From: Malachius bipustulatus | Lineage: Eukaryota > Arthropoda > Insecta > Coleoptera > Melyridae | Length of the DNA stretch: 64,000 nucleotides | Reading direction: 5' to 3' | Assembly (NCBI GenBank): GCA_910589415.1 | Contig: OU342631.1 | Location: forward strand, 6,572,001 to 6,636,000 | In this document: positions 47,421-57,599 of the stretch, one piece after another | How positions within the stretch are numbered: the first letter of the stretch is position 1 | How the letters are laid out: each line of letters starts with the position of its first letter | Notes under the pieces: generated by a model | What the model was told of the DNA's origin: nothing | Database searches by the model: none | The model's input: the letters and a program-made list of their open reading frames with translations, nothing else | Translations under genes and position numbers: made by a program

Positions 47421-47565
47421 GGGTGAGTCAAATTCCAGCTACATCATTGGGATCTCGGAAACTAGAGAAGACACAGACTGGGTTAAATTGGGGCAAAGTT
47501 GCGCTATTTTATGCTTAATAAGAATCTGAAAAAAATTCAGGATATTTTCAGTCGTTGCTACAAAA
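47416..47565. repeat. Single arm of the 45,502 hairpin family
   Basis: CAGGGTGAGTCAAATTCCAG is followed by a segment (GGTTAAATTGGGGCAAAGTT, then TTCAGGATATTTTCAGTCGT) that matches, inverted, the right arm of the element at 45,502-46,447. The partner arm is absent, so it is a broken copy. Confidence 0.65.
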
Positions 47566-50420
47566 GACGAAGGCAGCATCCCACTGACCTTCTCAGGCCA
47601 CTCTGTTCAAGTGAACGTCGGTTTTACGCGACTTATACAATAATAAAAACACTGAAGGCACACTCGCATTCACGCACCTGCTGCTAAGAGAATACCTTGA
47701 TCACTATGGATCTGAGTTTACCGTAAAATGCTAGGCTCTGACATTACGGAACTCGTTTTTGTTTTGTTTGTTTTGGTTTTAACCCTTCATTTGTTCTTAT
47801 TAAATGTTATAAGTATGCTACTCCAACTTTTTGATGAAAACCTCCCTCTGTTTGAATTAGTTGTTTTTCATTTTAAGAGGTTTTGTTTATCACATTTTCT
47901 GTGCACATTTTTGTTCTGTATTTTGTTTGTATTCACATTTGTGTATCATCCTAATGTTTCTCCTATAACGATAGGAGATGGCAAATTAAAAGAGATAACC
48001 TAGCCAAATTAATAACAATTCATTAACACAGTTCACTGGCAAAAACTTCAAGATTACGCCAGGCGAAATCAGCTAATTTTTCATGGCCAACCGCTGTCCG
48101 AATAGAGTTGGAATAGACTATAGTTAGTTGACACGCCACAATAACTAACTTCATAATTTTTTGTGTGGCTGAGTAGTAAGTAATATAATTCTCAAATTGG
48201 TATACGAGATATTTTAGAACTCCTATAACAAGCAGAATATCATTAATTCAAGATATTTCACATCAAATGCAATTAATTTCTCCTCAGCTTATACAGCAGT
48301 AAATTCTTCCACATCTTTAAAACCTGCTTAGCTAATTAATAATAATTATATTGGTGGTTGAAATAAGTAATATTTAAGTCTTCTTTCAGGTGAAACGACA
48401 ATATATTTTACCCCGATTAATTATCATTGTGCATGGTAACTGCTACGATCTTATAGTTGTTATCCTCAGGGGTTCTGTTCAGTTGCTAGATGAACCCAGT
48501 AATGCAGGTGGAACAACATATCCAAAAGGGAGCAGCCAACTGTACTGTAAAAATGCCTCTAATTAAATCACTGAGGTATTTTTGGCTTTGCATTGTCGTT
48601 CCCTTTCTATAAAAAATGATCTCATAAACTCGTCCCATATAAATAATTTATTTTTGCTCAGTAATTAACGTGATTATAACCTTCATTAAATTCTAATTCA
48701 AGCATTATAATGTAGGAGATGTACCTACTCGTTCATGGGTAGCTTTGAAGTAACCACCATAATTGACGAGTTTTGATCAACAAGTTTTAAAGTCCTTCTA
48801 AAAAATACACTCCATAATAAATCTCTTGTAGCCCATACTGTTAACCCTTAGGTACAAGACCAAATATCTTTTGAAACTTGTCTTTAATAAATCTAATAGC
48901 AAAGAAAATTCTCTGAGACGTGCTTTTATATGAAAACATTTCAGTGTATGTCATTTTGTATTAATATTATTATTATTATGGTGCTAGTTCAAAATTTGTG
49001 TTAATGACCTAGTTTAAATTTTTTTCCTACTTCAATTTAGATTAACTGTAATTTTGAAGTTTTAAAATGTTCATGCTTGAATAACTTCCACTTTAACCTT
49101 CAACTTGTTAGAAGATAGGTGGTCACTGAATTCTATAATGTACTTGACAAAAAAAATTGACAAGGCAGTTTATTCAGGTTTAATTCTTGAACTATTCCAA
49201 TTTAATGATACATTCTTTGAACTTTGACAGAAGTCGATTTGTAGTTAATCTTATTCCTGTGACTTAAAATATAAAAAACTCCCATCAATTCCTTCAGTCT
49301 AGTCAGGAATATTTTCAGGAGTAATCAGAATTAATAATAATATTAATAATTATTATTATTAACCAATATCTCTTCAAGTAATTTTTCTGTAAAGACATCA
49401 CAATAATTATTTTGGTAAGTGAATTTGTGTTTTAAAAGCAGGTACTTTTCATGTTAACTTTTAATTACAGTTGATCAAACTGAGTGACTTGCCTCAAATT
49501 AGAAACAATTTTCTTACATTCTCATGTATGTATTGAGACTGAGTAAGATATGCACAAGATATCTAGAGGCAAATTTAGAGGAGTGGGGGTAGGTAGTAGG
49601 GACTATGTCCCAAGGCGGAAATATTTTTGAAAAGTACCAAAGACATGAGCCATCATCAGCTGCAACTCACAATATAAAAAATAAATACTTTAACAAATGA
49701 ATAAAAATGGTAACGAAAGAAAGCCTACACTGCTTATGGAAGGGGAATGCAGAATGCAAATACCCGATTCTCCCAATGTTTAAAACTTTTACAGGTCAAT
49801 TGCTAAATGTGTGTATTTTTTACTGTGGTTTAGTGAGTACAAACAAAAATTAGTTTAAATTTTTTTCGCATCTGAGTAAATATTAAACTGCGGCTCATCT
49901 TTGGGGGACTTAGGCCTTCTGACCCCCGCCTCCGCCTTTCGACATCAACCTCACGAGCCGCCACTGTATTTTCGAAAGCCACTATTAGGCGGCAGAAGTA
50001 AAAATTATATTGGTGCAGGAGGCATTTTGGAGCTCACTTAAAGGTCAAGGCTATAATTAGCCACATTATTAGGCTGATTGAAAGGACCCCAGTTTTAGTG
50101 AGAAAAAGGATGCTCTTTCCTCACAATACTGCTGTGCGACGGAAAAACACTGTCACTGTGTGTGCAGTTTTGGTAGTTTCGAGAAATCGGCCTCTAAAGT
50201 TTTAACATTTTTAAACGCCTGCCTTTTCAAAATTAATGAACAATTTTCTTCCTATCTTTTTTATTCACTTACTACCATATTTGATATGGATTTTTTTGTA
50301 AATGTACAATTTGCCGTTATATTATTTTTAGTCAAAAATGTTCACATATGGCGTTTTTACAGACTATCATAATTATGCTTACTTATTAGACATAAGGAAC
50401 GTAATGAATAAGTGACCACC
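47566..50420. other. Intergenic stretch with no recognised gene
   Basis: Several frames of 60-90 residues (for example 47,728-48,003) are hydrophobic and T-rich but have no family resemblance. GC-rich words at 49,560-49,960 (GGGGACTTAGGCCTTCTGAC, CCCCCGCCTCCGCCTTTCG) look like the end of an old dispersed repeat. Confidence 0.4.
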
Positions 50421-50429
50421 TAATGTAAT

Positions 50430-50650
50430 TACATACACATACTATGCACATACGATTTTTTCGTTAAGCTGATTTTGAGTGTATTAATAGACTATGGTAC
50501 ATATAAACGCCGTATGTAACCACATACGGTGTTTATGTGTAATATTTTCAGACACTTTTTCCAATGATTTCCACATGCGGTAAAAATACGAAGAAATTTA
50601 TACACATACGTTACTATTGTGTAGTAAATTTTGGAATGTGAACGAAAAAT
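50430..50650. repeat. Cluster of ACATACG words with a small hairpin
   Basis: The palindrome CGCCGTATGTAACCACATACGGTG lies at about 50,507-50,531, and CACATACG-type words recur at 50,440-50,620 in both orientations. It may be a small inverted-repeat element or a degenerate simple repeat. Confidence 0.4.
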
Positions 50651-50804
50651 TACAAACCATCAAAATTCAAAAATGATTTGTTCGGTCATTTTCGAAAATT
50701 TATTCTTCATTTATTTTTTATTTGATAGAATTACCAAGAAACGTCAAAAATCACAGCAGAATAGTACTCGCTTGCTCATTGAATTATTGTAACTTAAATT
50801 GAAG

Positions 50805-50965
50805 ATGCTTAGAAATACAGTTTATAGTCCACGATATCCTGCAGATTTGGCTCTCTTTGACTACCAATAACTGTTCCAAGACACTGAATAGGACATTCTT
50901 AACAGATGAAGTTACAGTGGATGTATTCATATTGAAGATCTTGATGAATCTGTTAAAGAGGTCGA
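50805..50965 (+). pseudogene. Possible mariner transposase remnant
   Basis: A broken frame reads YSPRYPADLALFDYQ, resembling the YSPDLAPSDYHLF segment that holds the third catalytic Asp of mariner transposases, and is followed by a frame with HIEDLDESVKEV as in the region after it. Only about 50 codons are recognisable, with stops. Confidence is limited by the short match. Confidence 0.4.
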
Positions 50966-51061
50966 ATCTGTTAAGAGGTTAAAAATTAAAGTTATTTTAA
51001 ATCTACAGAACAACTGTTTATATAGTTTAACTAGTTTACTACATTCATAATTTAAACTAGT

Positions 51062-51290
51062 TGTAGGGGATGTTCACTGCCCACATTCGAAACACAAAAG
51101 GGTTCAATTTATTGATGTAATTTATTAATTATTATTGACATTAAGTTTACAAAATCGTAACTAGGTATTGTTTCTGTTTTGTTTTTTCCTGCTTACTAAG
51201 AAGCAAACATCAGCACTTGCCGGAACTGGCAAGGTTGCCAAAATTGAATAAAAAGATTAAAATACAAGAATATTAAAATAAGACGTAACA
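51062..51290 (-). repeat. 3' LTR of the BEL/Pao element
   Basis: 229 bp, identical to the copy at 57,366-57,594 by direct reading. On the minus strand it begins TGTTACGTC and ends CCCCTACA. It is short for a BEL LTR. It contains TTTATTCAATTTT, which could serve as a TATA-poor promoter region, but no firm promoter call is made. Confidence 0.97.
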
Positions 51291-51485
51291 TTCTGGCCGC
51301 CTTGAAAGTATTAACTTTCAACACAATAATATGGTTACTAAAGTATTATCAATATTCCAAAGGTACATAATTGTGTCGTTAACATAACTGTTAAGTACAA
51401 CATTATCATAACATAACAAGTAAAAGTCCTTTAATAAAGAAACATGTAATCTAAAGATCAAAATAATGCCAAATGAGTCTAATTA

Positions 51486-51670
51486 TTAGTTTTCACTATC
51501 ACTTGAGTCTTCATTAATTGGTAAAGGACAAATTTTTGTAAACGCTCGTTTCACTACACCACTAGAAGTTTTAATGGAGGCCACCCTGGCTACACCGTCA
51601 GCACCACTATGAATGTCAACAACACGTCCTAATCGCCATAAAAGAACAGGTACGTTGTTGTCTTTAATAA
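51486..51670 (-). CDS. BEL/Pao Pol C-terminal tail, out of frame with the main ORF
   Basis: A minus-strand frame open to 51,486 reads LLIKDNNVPVLLWRLGRVVD, then GVARVASIKTSSGVVKRAFT. This is the end of the DUF5641 region that closes the Pol polyprotein of BEL elements (family pattern: I-K-D-N-x-P, W-x-L-G-R-V, V-R-V-A-x-I-x-T). The main frame stops at 51,664 right where this should continue. The junction carries two near copies of a 7-base unit, TTCTTAC and TTCTTAT, on the minus strand; a 7-bp duplication would explain the shift. Confidence 0.85.
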
Positions 51671-54600
51671 GAAGTAAGAACCATGGAGCCCACTTGTAGA
51701 CTATGGAGATTCTGAAACCATTTTTGACGTTCTTGAAGCTCTGCGACATATTCCTGACACCAACGCTGCCAGAAGTGTTGCTGCTTGGCAATAACCTGCT
51801 GGTAGTATGAGAGACGATTCTCCTTGATAAACTGGTAGTTGGGGTCCGGAATGGCAGTCAACCTTCTCCCGATTAAAAAATGCGCCGGGGTGAGAGCCTC
51901 AAGGTCATTGGGATCCGAGGATAATGGAGTGAGTGGACGGGAATTAATCACCGCTTCAATTTGAATTAATGTTGTGTTAAATTGTTCATAGGTGAAGTGA
52001 GTCTTTCTCATCACCCTTAATAGGTGATGTTTAACCGTCTTAACGCCAGCTTCCCACAGTCCGCCGAAATGAGGGGAACGGGGAGGAATAAAATGCCACG
52101 AAATACCTTCTAAGGTAAGATTATCGTGAATACCTGTGTGATTTGATGAAAGTGACTTATATAGCTCTCGAAGCTCATTTTTTGCACCAACATAATTTGT
52201 ACCGTTATCTGAAAATATATGGGAAGGTTTACCTCTACGTGAGAAAAACCTTCTAAAACACATCATAAACCCATGAGTGGATAAATCCGTGACAATTTCC
52301 AAGTGAATAGCCTTTGTGGTGAAACAAATGAAAAGGCAAATATAACATTTGATTGTTTTACAATTTCGACCTCTTCTGTCTCGAATGAGAAAGGGTCCGG
52401 CAAAGTCAGTACCACTTACAGAGAAGGGAAGATTTTCCTGCACTCGTAATGGAGGTAAGTTACCCATCTGTGGAGTTAAAGAATAAGGTTTGGTTTTAAA
52501 GCAGCGTACGCATCGGTGAACTGTTGAACGTGCCAAAGAACGACCTCCCAAAGGCCAATACTCTTCTCTGATTGAGGATAGAAGTAATTGAGGAGGGGCA
52601 TGTAAAAGAGTTACATGTTTATGTAAAAAAAGTTGCCTTGTCAAGGGATGTTTGGCAGAAAGTAACAGAGGATGTTTTTTCTCGTAAGGAAAATTTGAAC
52701 TCTCTAGTCTTCCACCAACCCGAAGAAGACCAAAATCATCGATAAACGGGTTTAAGCGTTTTAAAATGCCTTTGTATACCTTTGAGTTATTTTCCCTCAA
52801 CCATTGTATTTCCTTAGAGAATGTTTCTGCCTGCGCACATCTGACTAATGTATTGACAGCATTTTTAAGCTCTGTAACCGTCAAAGGTCCCTGTTTTCTA
52901 TTTTCCGGTGAAGCCCTACAGTTACTAAGGAAACGAAGCAGATACGCCGTAATGCGTTTTGATTTATTAAAATCCGAGTACCTATCCCAAATGTTGAAAC
53001 TTCCCACCTGACAAGTTACCAGTGATCTGGCCGCCTTGCGAATTTCCGGAATTTCAGGTTCAAAAACTAATGACGAGATCGGCCACTCTTCTGGGGAAAG
53101 GGGCAGCCAGCTTGGCCCGTGCCACCAAAGAGGGTTAAATATAAGCGACTCTGCCTCTGTGCCACGCGAAACAATATCTGCGGGGTTATCCCCAGACGAA
53201 ATGTGATGCCATTGTTTATCCTTGGTAAGAGTCTGAATGCGAGCGACTCTGTTCGAAACAAAGACTTGAAGTTTACTGGGTACTGTTTGTATCCAGCAGA
53301 GGACAATGGAAGAGTCAGACCACAAATGAATGGACTCGAAATTGACCCGTAATGAATTTATGATCTTATCAACTAGTTCAGACAAGAGAAGCGCAGCACA
53401 AAGCTCAAGTCTTGGTATTGTTAAAGTTTTTAAGGGTGCGACCCTTGATCGAGCACATAACAAATTACAATTAGTTTGTCCATCAGTCATTTGTGTGCGT
53501 ATATAAAGACACGCACCGTATCCCTCCTGAGAAGCATCTCCAAAACCATGAAGTTGCATGGACATCACTGGACTACCAGAGATCCTTCTGGGGATCTTTA
53601 ATTGATTTAATGTGGACAATTGTTGTCTAAATGTCTGATATTCTTGAAGCAGGTCTTTCGGAATTTGTTCATCCCATGACAACTTGAGTTGCCACATCCT
53701 TTGCAACATGAACTTTGCCCTTATAACACATGGAGCAACTAGTCCCAAGGGATCCCAAACCTGAGCAATGTCAGAGAGTAACGATCTCTTCGTACTGACT
53801 GCCGATGGGTCAAATTCCTTGATACAGTACCTTAATACATCCTCTTGAGGGGACCACAAAAGTCCCAAAGTTTTACTATCAGTGTAGTCACCCAACTGAC
53901 AGAAGGTCTCCTTAACCGTATCTGGTGATACGAAATGTGATAGAATTTCCTCATTGTTGGAAATCCACTTATGCAGGGGAAAGCCTGCTGAATGTAAGAT
54001 ACCTTGGATATCCTTTGCTAAGGACACCGTTTCGTGAGCTGAATCAGTGCCTGTTAGTAGGTCATCCATATAAATGTCTGTCAACATTACCTGGGATGCC
54101 GTTGGGTATTTATCTTTTGCCTCAATAGCTAACTGTTTGAGACATCTTGTGGCCAAATACGGTGATGAAGCCAACCCGTATGTGACTGTATTTAACATGT
54201 ACTCCTGTGGTTCAGCACTAGGCTCCGAAGTCCAAAGGATTAATTGTAGTGGACGGTCTTCGTGATTTACCCAAATTTGCCTATACATCATTTTAATGTC
54301 TGCAGCTATTATGTATTTCGGAACACGAAATCTTAAAAAGATCGAATGAAGATTATCTTGAACTTTTGGGCCTATGAATTGCAGATCATTAAGTGATGAT
54401 CCTGTGGAGCTCCTTGCTGAGCCATCAAATACTACACGAAGTTTTGTAGTATTCCCGTTATCTCTTGTGACACCATGATGTGGCAGAAAGTAAATGTCTG
54501 GGGGAAGATTTCTTGGATCTACCCTGGACATATGTCCAAGTGTCTCATACTCATTCATGAATGAGTTATAAAGTTTTCCAAATTGAGGATTATTCTGCAT

Positions 54601-56763
54601 TTTCCGTTGTAAGTTAAGAAATCTCTTTAGCGCTACTGCTCTAGAGTCACCCAAGGCTTCTCGCGAGACCTTCAAAGGAATTTTTACAACAAACTTGCTG
54701 TCGTGGTGACGTGTTGTAGTTTCTTCAAAAATATTCTCGCATTTCTGTTCATCTGGAGAAAGCACTGATTGATGACTCAATACTTCCTCGACTTCCCAGA
54801 ACTTCTCCAATTGGTCATGAATGTCTCTAGCAAAATGACAGTGCATTTTGGTGGGAGCATCTGGATGGGTACCAGACACGATCCAACCAAGGGACGTGTT
54901 TTGTAAAGTCAGCTGCGTGTTATCAATGCGCAGCTTGCCATTGTTTAATATGTCCCAAAAGACTCCTGCTCCTAGCAGAAGGTGAATGTCTCCCGACTGA
55001 TGGAAGTTCGGGTCTGCTAGACTAATGCTGTCAGGAATGTTCCAATTAGAACAATTATCCAAGTCAACGACTGGTAATTGATCTGTTATTTCGTCAAGAA
55101 CATAACAGGATATGGATTTTTTATATGAAGAGCAATTGGATGCAATTGTTATAATGCATCTCTCGTTGATGCTAGAAATTGCACCACTTATTCCTACTAT
55201 TGATATTTTCGTAGGAATTGATTCAATTCTCAGCTGATTGCAAAGATCCTTTGTTATAAAATTGCTCTGTGAATCGCAATCTAACAGAGCTCTGGCTTGA
55301 GCCTCCCCATTGGTGGGGGTGCAAACAGCCACACGAGCAGTAGCCAAAAGTATATTCGAGCCACGGGATGCGTGGTTTGTCACCTCCTTGATTATTGGAG
55401 TCGACTCATGCAATAACGAATTATGTCGAGAACCGCAAATCCTGCAACCCCCTCGTGTGCATGTTTCTAACTTATGGTTGCCCAGGCAGTTTAAGCAAAG
55501 CTTAAGTTCCTTGACCTTCTTGATCCTGGATGAGATTGAGAGATTTAAGAACTCTGTACAAGTGTAAATAAAATGCTTACCCTTGCAAACGAAACAACTA
55601 ATATTGCCTACCTTGTTTTGCGCGAGATTGCATCTTTTTGGAGAAGGCATCGTAATTTTGCCTCTCCAATTGGAGTCTCTCATGGTGAGAGCTTCCAACT
55701 CATCGGCCTTCGTCTTGAGGAAATTGTATAAGTTCTCTAATTTTACCTCTTTCATCTCTCCTTTCTTATGCTCCCATTGCTTCAGTGTATCTTCATCTAA
55801 TTTGTTACACATGAGATAGATCACGAGTGTGTCCCAGTATTCAATCGGTTCACCCAATGACTTTAATGATTGTAAATGTTTGGATATTTTATCCATTAAT
55901 TGTCTTATTTGGGAATGAGTTTCCTTTTTAATATTTCCTAATTCGAAAATAGCCTTCACATGGTTGTGAATTAATAACCTATTGTTATTATATCTAGCAA
56001 GTAGCCCTTCCCAGGCGATAATGTAATTGGAGACTGAAAATTCTACCGAATGAATCTGTTGTAAGGCAGACCCTGTCAGTGAGGACCTTAGATAGTGAAA
56101 TTTGAGAATGTCCGGAATGTGTTCATTGTTATGAACTAGACTTTGAAAAGTGTCCTTGAATTCCAGCCATGAATGATAGTCTCCCGCGAATTTTGGCAAA
56201 TCAATGGTCGGTAGACGTAAAGTATTCGCGGGATATAATGTATCTTGACCCCTACTCGAACTTGCACCCTGAAATGACTGAGGCTGTACCCCCTGTGTGG
56301 GTACGAAGCCTTGAGGAGGCACAGTTGAAAATGACTGTACGTTCGGTGGCAAATGAAATGGTTGAGTCGTAACAAGCGATAGATTTGGATCAACGGGATC
56401 CGGATCAACGGGATCTGTAGGTTGATCGCTTGTCACGCCTTCTTGTTCCTGCGAAGCAAGGATTTTTTGTGTCTTAACGACGTAGGAATAATAAGTACCT
56501 TCGAATTCCTCTCGATATTTATAATGCCCTGGCAAATCTTTCTCCTCTGCAATGGTTTCAATTTCACTCTGAATTTCCTCGAATTCATCCATCAATGGTT
56601 CGATTTTTGAAAATCGCAACTGAACTTCAACATAACAAGATTCGAGAGTTTCGGAGTCACTACATTTGTCGAAGAATTTTTGAAAGCATGTTAATTTATG
56701 TTTGATAGTACCACGCTTTCTAATTAATGTGTCTAATGAATCATCTCCACCCGTACTACTCAT
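51664..56763 (-). CDS. BEL/Pao Gag-Pol polyprotein (truncated by a frameshift near its end)
   Basis: A single frame of about 1,700 codons. The start is taken at the ATG at 56,763 (MSSTGGDDSLDTLIRKR), because the 24 upstream residues lack gag character. Residue positions below count from the frame's first in-frame Met at 56,835. A coiled-coil N-terminus precedes the DUF1759 gag region (LPKFAGDYHSWLEFKDTF, about 212-330). CCHC-type knuckles follow near 410-460 (CFVCKGKHFIYTC, CLNCLGNHKLETC, then CRICGSRHNSLLH). The aspartic protease lies near 515-650, with DCD where the family has D-S-G. The reverse transcriptase has its YMDD box at 54,061-54,072 (about 922-925). An RNase H-like A17 region, an integrase zinc-binding region (HVTLLHAPPQ, CVRC) and the integrase core with its three acidic residues in GTDFAG, SDNGTN and WEAGVK (about 1473-1597) complete it. 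The frame stops within the C-terminal DUF5641 region. Confidence 0.95.
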   Translation of the reverse strand: MSSTGGDDSLDTLIRKRGTIKHKLTCFQKFFDKCSDSETLESCYVEVQLRFSKIEPLMDEFEEIQSEIETIAEEKDLPGHYKYREEFEGTYYSYVVKTQKILASQEQEGVTSDQPTDPVDPDPVDPNLSLVTTQPFHLPPNVQSFSTVPPQGFVPTQGVQPQSFQGASSSRGQDTLYPANTLRLPTIDLPKFAGDYHSWLEFKDTFQSLVHNNEHIPDILKFHYLRSSLTGSALQQIHSVEFSVSNYIIAWEGLLARYNNNRLLIHNHVKAIFELGNIKKETHSQIRQLMDKISKHLQSLKSLGEPIEYWDTLVIYLMCNKLDEDTLKQWEHKKGEMKEVKLENLYNFLKTKADELEALTMRDSNWRGKITMPSPKRCNLAQNKVGNISCFVCKGKHFIYTCTEFLNLSISSRIKKVKELKLCLNCLGNHKLETCTRGGCRICGSRHNSLLHESTPIIKEVTNHASRGSNILLATARVAVCTPTNGEAQARALLDCDSQSNFITKDLCNQLRIESIPTKISIVGISGAISSINERCIITIASNCSSYKKSISCYVLDEITDQLPVVDLDNCSNWNIPDSISLADPNFHQSGDIHLLLGAGVFWDILNNGKLRIDNTQLTLQNTSLGWIVSGTHPDAPTKMHCHFARDIHDQLEKFWEVEEVLSHQSVLSPDEQKCENIFEETTTRHHDSKFVVKIPLKVSREALGDSRAVALKRFLNLQRKMQNNPQFGKLYNSFMNEYETLGHMSRVDPRNLPPDIYFLPHHGVTRDNGNTTKLRVVFDGSARSSTGSSLNDLQFIGPKVQDNLHSIFLRFRVPKYIIAADIKMMYRQIWVNHEDRPLQLILWTSEPSAEPQEYMLNTVTYGLASSPYLATRCLKQLAIEAKDKYPTASQVMLTDIYMDDLLTGTDSAHETVSLAKDIQGILHSAGFPLHKWISNNEEILSHFVSPDTVKETFCQLGDYTDSKTLGLLWSPQEDVLRYCIKEFDPSAVSTKRSLLSDIAQVWDPLGLVAPCVIRAKFMLQRMWQLKLSWDEQIPKDLLQEYQTFRQQLSTLNQLKIPRRISGSPVMSMQLHGFGDASQEGYGACLYIRTQMTDGQTNCNLLCARSRVAPLKTLTIPRLELCAALLLSELVDKIINSLRVNFESIHLWSDSSIVLCWIQTVPSKLQVFVSNRVARIQTLTKDKQWHHISSGDNPADIVSRGTEAESLIFNPLWWHGPSWLPLSPEEWPISSLVFEPEIPEIRKAARSLVTCQVGSFNIWDRYSDFNKSKRITAYLLRFLSNCRASPENRKQGPLTVTELKNAVNTLVRCAQAETFSKEIQWLRENNSKVYKGILKRLNPFIDDFGLLRVGGRLESSNFPYEKKHPLLLSAKHPLTRQLFLHKHVTLLHAPPQLLLSSIREEYWPLGGRSLARSTVHRCVRCFKTKPYSLTPQMGNLPPLRVQENLPFSVSGTDFAGPFLIRDRRGRNCKTIKCYICLFICFTTKAIHLEIVTDLSTHGFMMCFRRFFSRRGKPSHIFSDNGTNYVGAKNELRELYKSLSSNHTGIHDNLTLEGISWHFIPPRSPHFGGLWEAGVKTVKHHLLRVMRKTHFTYEQFNTTLIQIEAVINSRPLTPLSSDPNDLEALTPAHFLIGRRLTAIPDPNYQFIKENRLSYYQQVIAKQQHFWQRWCQEYVAELQERQKWFQNLHSLQVGSMVLTSY

Positions 56764-57341
56764 GTCGAGAACTGTTGTAGGAAGGCGACAAAACAAAGAT
56801 AAAGAATTGAAAATGAATGTAATAATTTGTTGCACAAATTACTAAAATGTGTAGGTATTATACTTATTTATTCTTTAAATGAATAAGTATTTAAATGAAT
56901 AAACCTAAATAAATTTACTAGGTGTGTACCTATATCACCTAAGATTCAAAAATGACGAATTAATTATTAATTCTTAAAGACGAATCTTATAATTGTTCAA
57001 TTTCTACTAATAAGGAATTGAAACGATGATTAATTTATTAAGGAAACGTGGAAATGTTTGTAAATGGAAAGACTGGAATGAACTCACTCAGAGACTCGGC
57101 GTCAGTTATTATGAACCTTATTATGTGTTACGATAAGGTCGACCTTGCTGCATGCACCATGAATCTGAGTTCTCGCCGTTGAAGCCAATGCAGTAGAACA
57201 GACACGTCGATCTCCGGAGTACTTGGATTCCGCTTGAATCGGGAACGTATGCCTGCTCCTTGACTGGTTGAATCAAAGTTCGTAGCGTGACGTTCGCGTC
57301 TCACGTCTGAACTTCATTGTAATGACCACAAATTACACCAA
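56764..57341 (-). other. BEL/Pao 5' leader
   Basis: Untranslated region between the primer binding site and the gag start. No frame of note was found. Part of it (57,060-57,330) is less AT-rich and could hold the packaging signal, though nothing specific can be identified. Confidence 0.5.
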
Positions 57342-57358
57342 TCCGGCTCGAAGGACCA
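57342..57358 (-). promoter_or_regulatory. Primer binding site for tRNA-Tyr
   Basis: The plus strand here reads TCCGGCTCGAAGGACCA, the expected 3' end of an insect tRNA-Tyr with its CCA tail. The minus-strand element RNA is therefore complementary over 17 bases. It begins 7 bp after the 5' LTR. The tRNA identity comes from memory of Drosophila tRNA-Tyr (5' end CCTTCGA) pairing with TCGAAGG. Confidence 0.8.
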
Positions 57359-57365
57359 GCTCAAA

Positions 57366-57594
57366 TGTAGGGGATGTTCACTGCCCACATTCGAAACACA
57401 AAAGGGTTCAATTTATTGATGTAATTTATTAATTATTATTGACATTAAGTTTACAAAATCGTAACTAGGTATTGTTTCTGTTTTGTTTTTTCCTGCTTAC
57501 TAAGAAGCAAACATCAGCACTTGCCGGAACTGGCAAGGTTGCCAAAATTGAATAAAAAGATTAAAATACAAGAATATTAAAATAAGACGTAACA
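57366..57594 (-). repeat. 5' LTR of the BEL/Pao element
   Basis: 229 bp, starting TGTAGGGG on the plus strand and ending GTAACA. Identical to the LTR at 51,062-51,290. The flanking CTAGT at 57,595-57,599 is one half of the target duplication. Confidence 0.97.
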
Positions 57595-57599
57595 CTAGT

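Larger units (their letters stand above)
51062..57594 (-). mobile_element. BEL/Pao LTR retrotransposon, nearly intact
   Basis: A 6,533-bp element in minus orientation, bounded by identical 229-bp LTRs and a 5-bp target duplication CTAGT (51,057-51,061 and 57,595-57,599). It carries one long gag-pol frame (56,763 to 51,664), a tRNA-Tyr-type primer binding site and the GGCGGCCAGAATGTTACG junction typical of BEL elements before its 3' LTR. Identical LTRs and a perfect target duplication indicate a recent insertion. Two lesions, the frameshift at about 51,668 and the altered protease triad, suggest this copy may not be autonomous. It lies between Mo25 and the zinc-finger gene, parallel to the latter. 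No envelope-like frame was seen. Confidence 0.97.

Noticed and set aside
47728..48003. Hydrophobic 91-codon frame resembling a membrane peptide
   Set aside because: It is T-rich, lacks a recognisable family, splice context or conserved motif; hydrophobicity follows from base composition.
51062..57594. Envelope-like gene in the BEL element
   Set aside because: No third frame follows pol; only about 195 bp separate the end of the tail frame from the 3' LTR.
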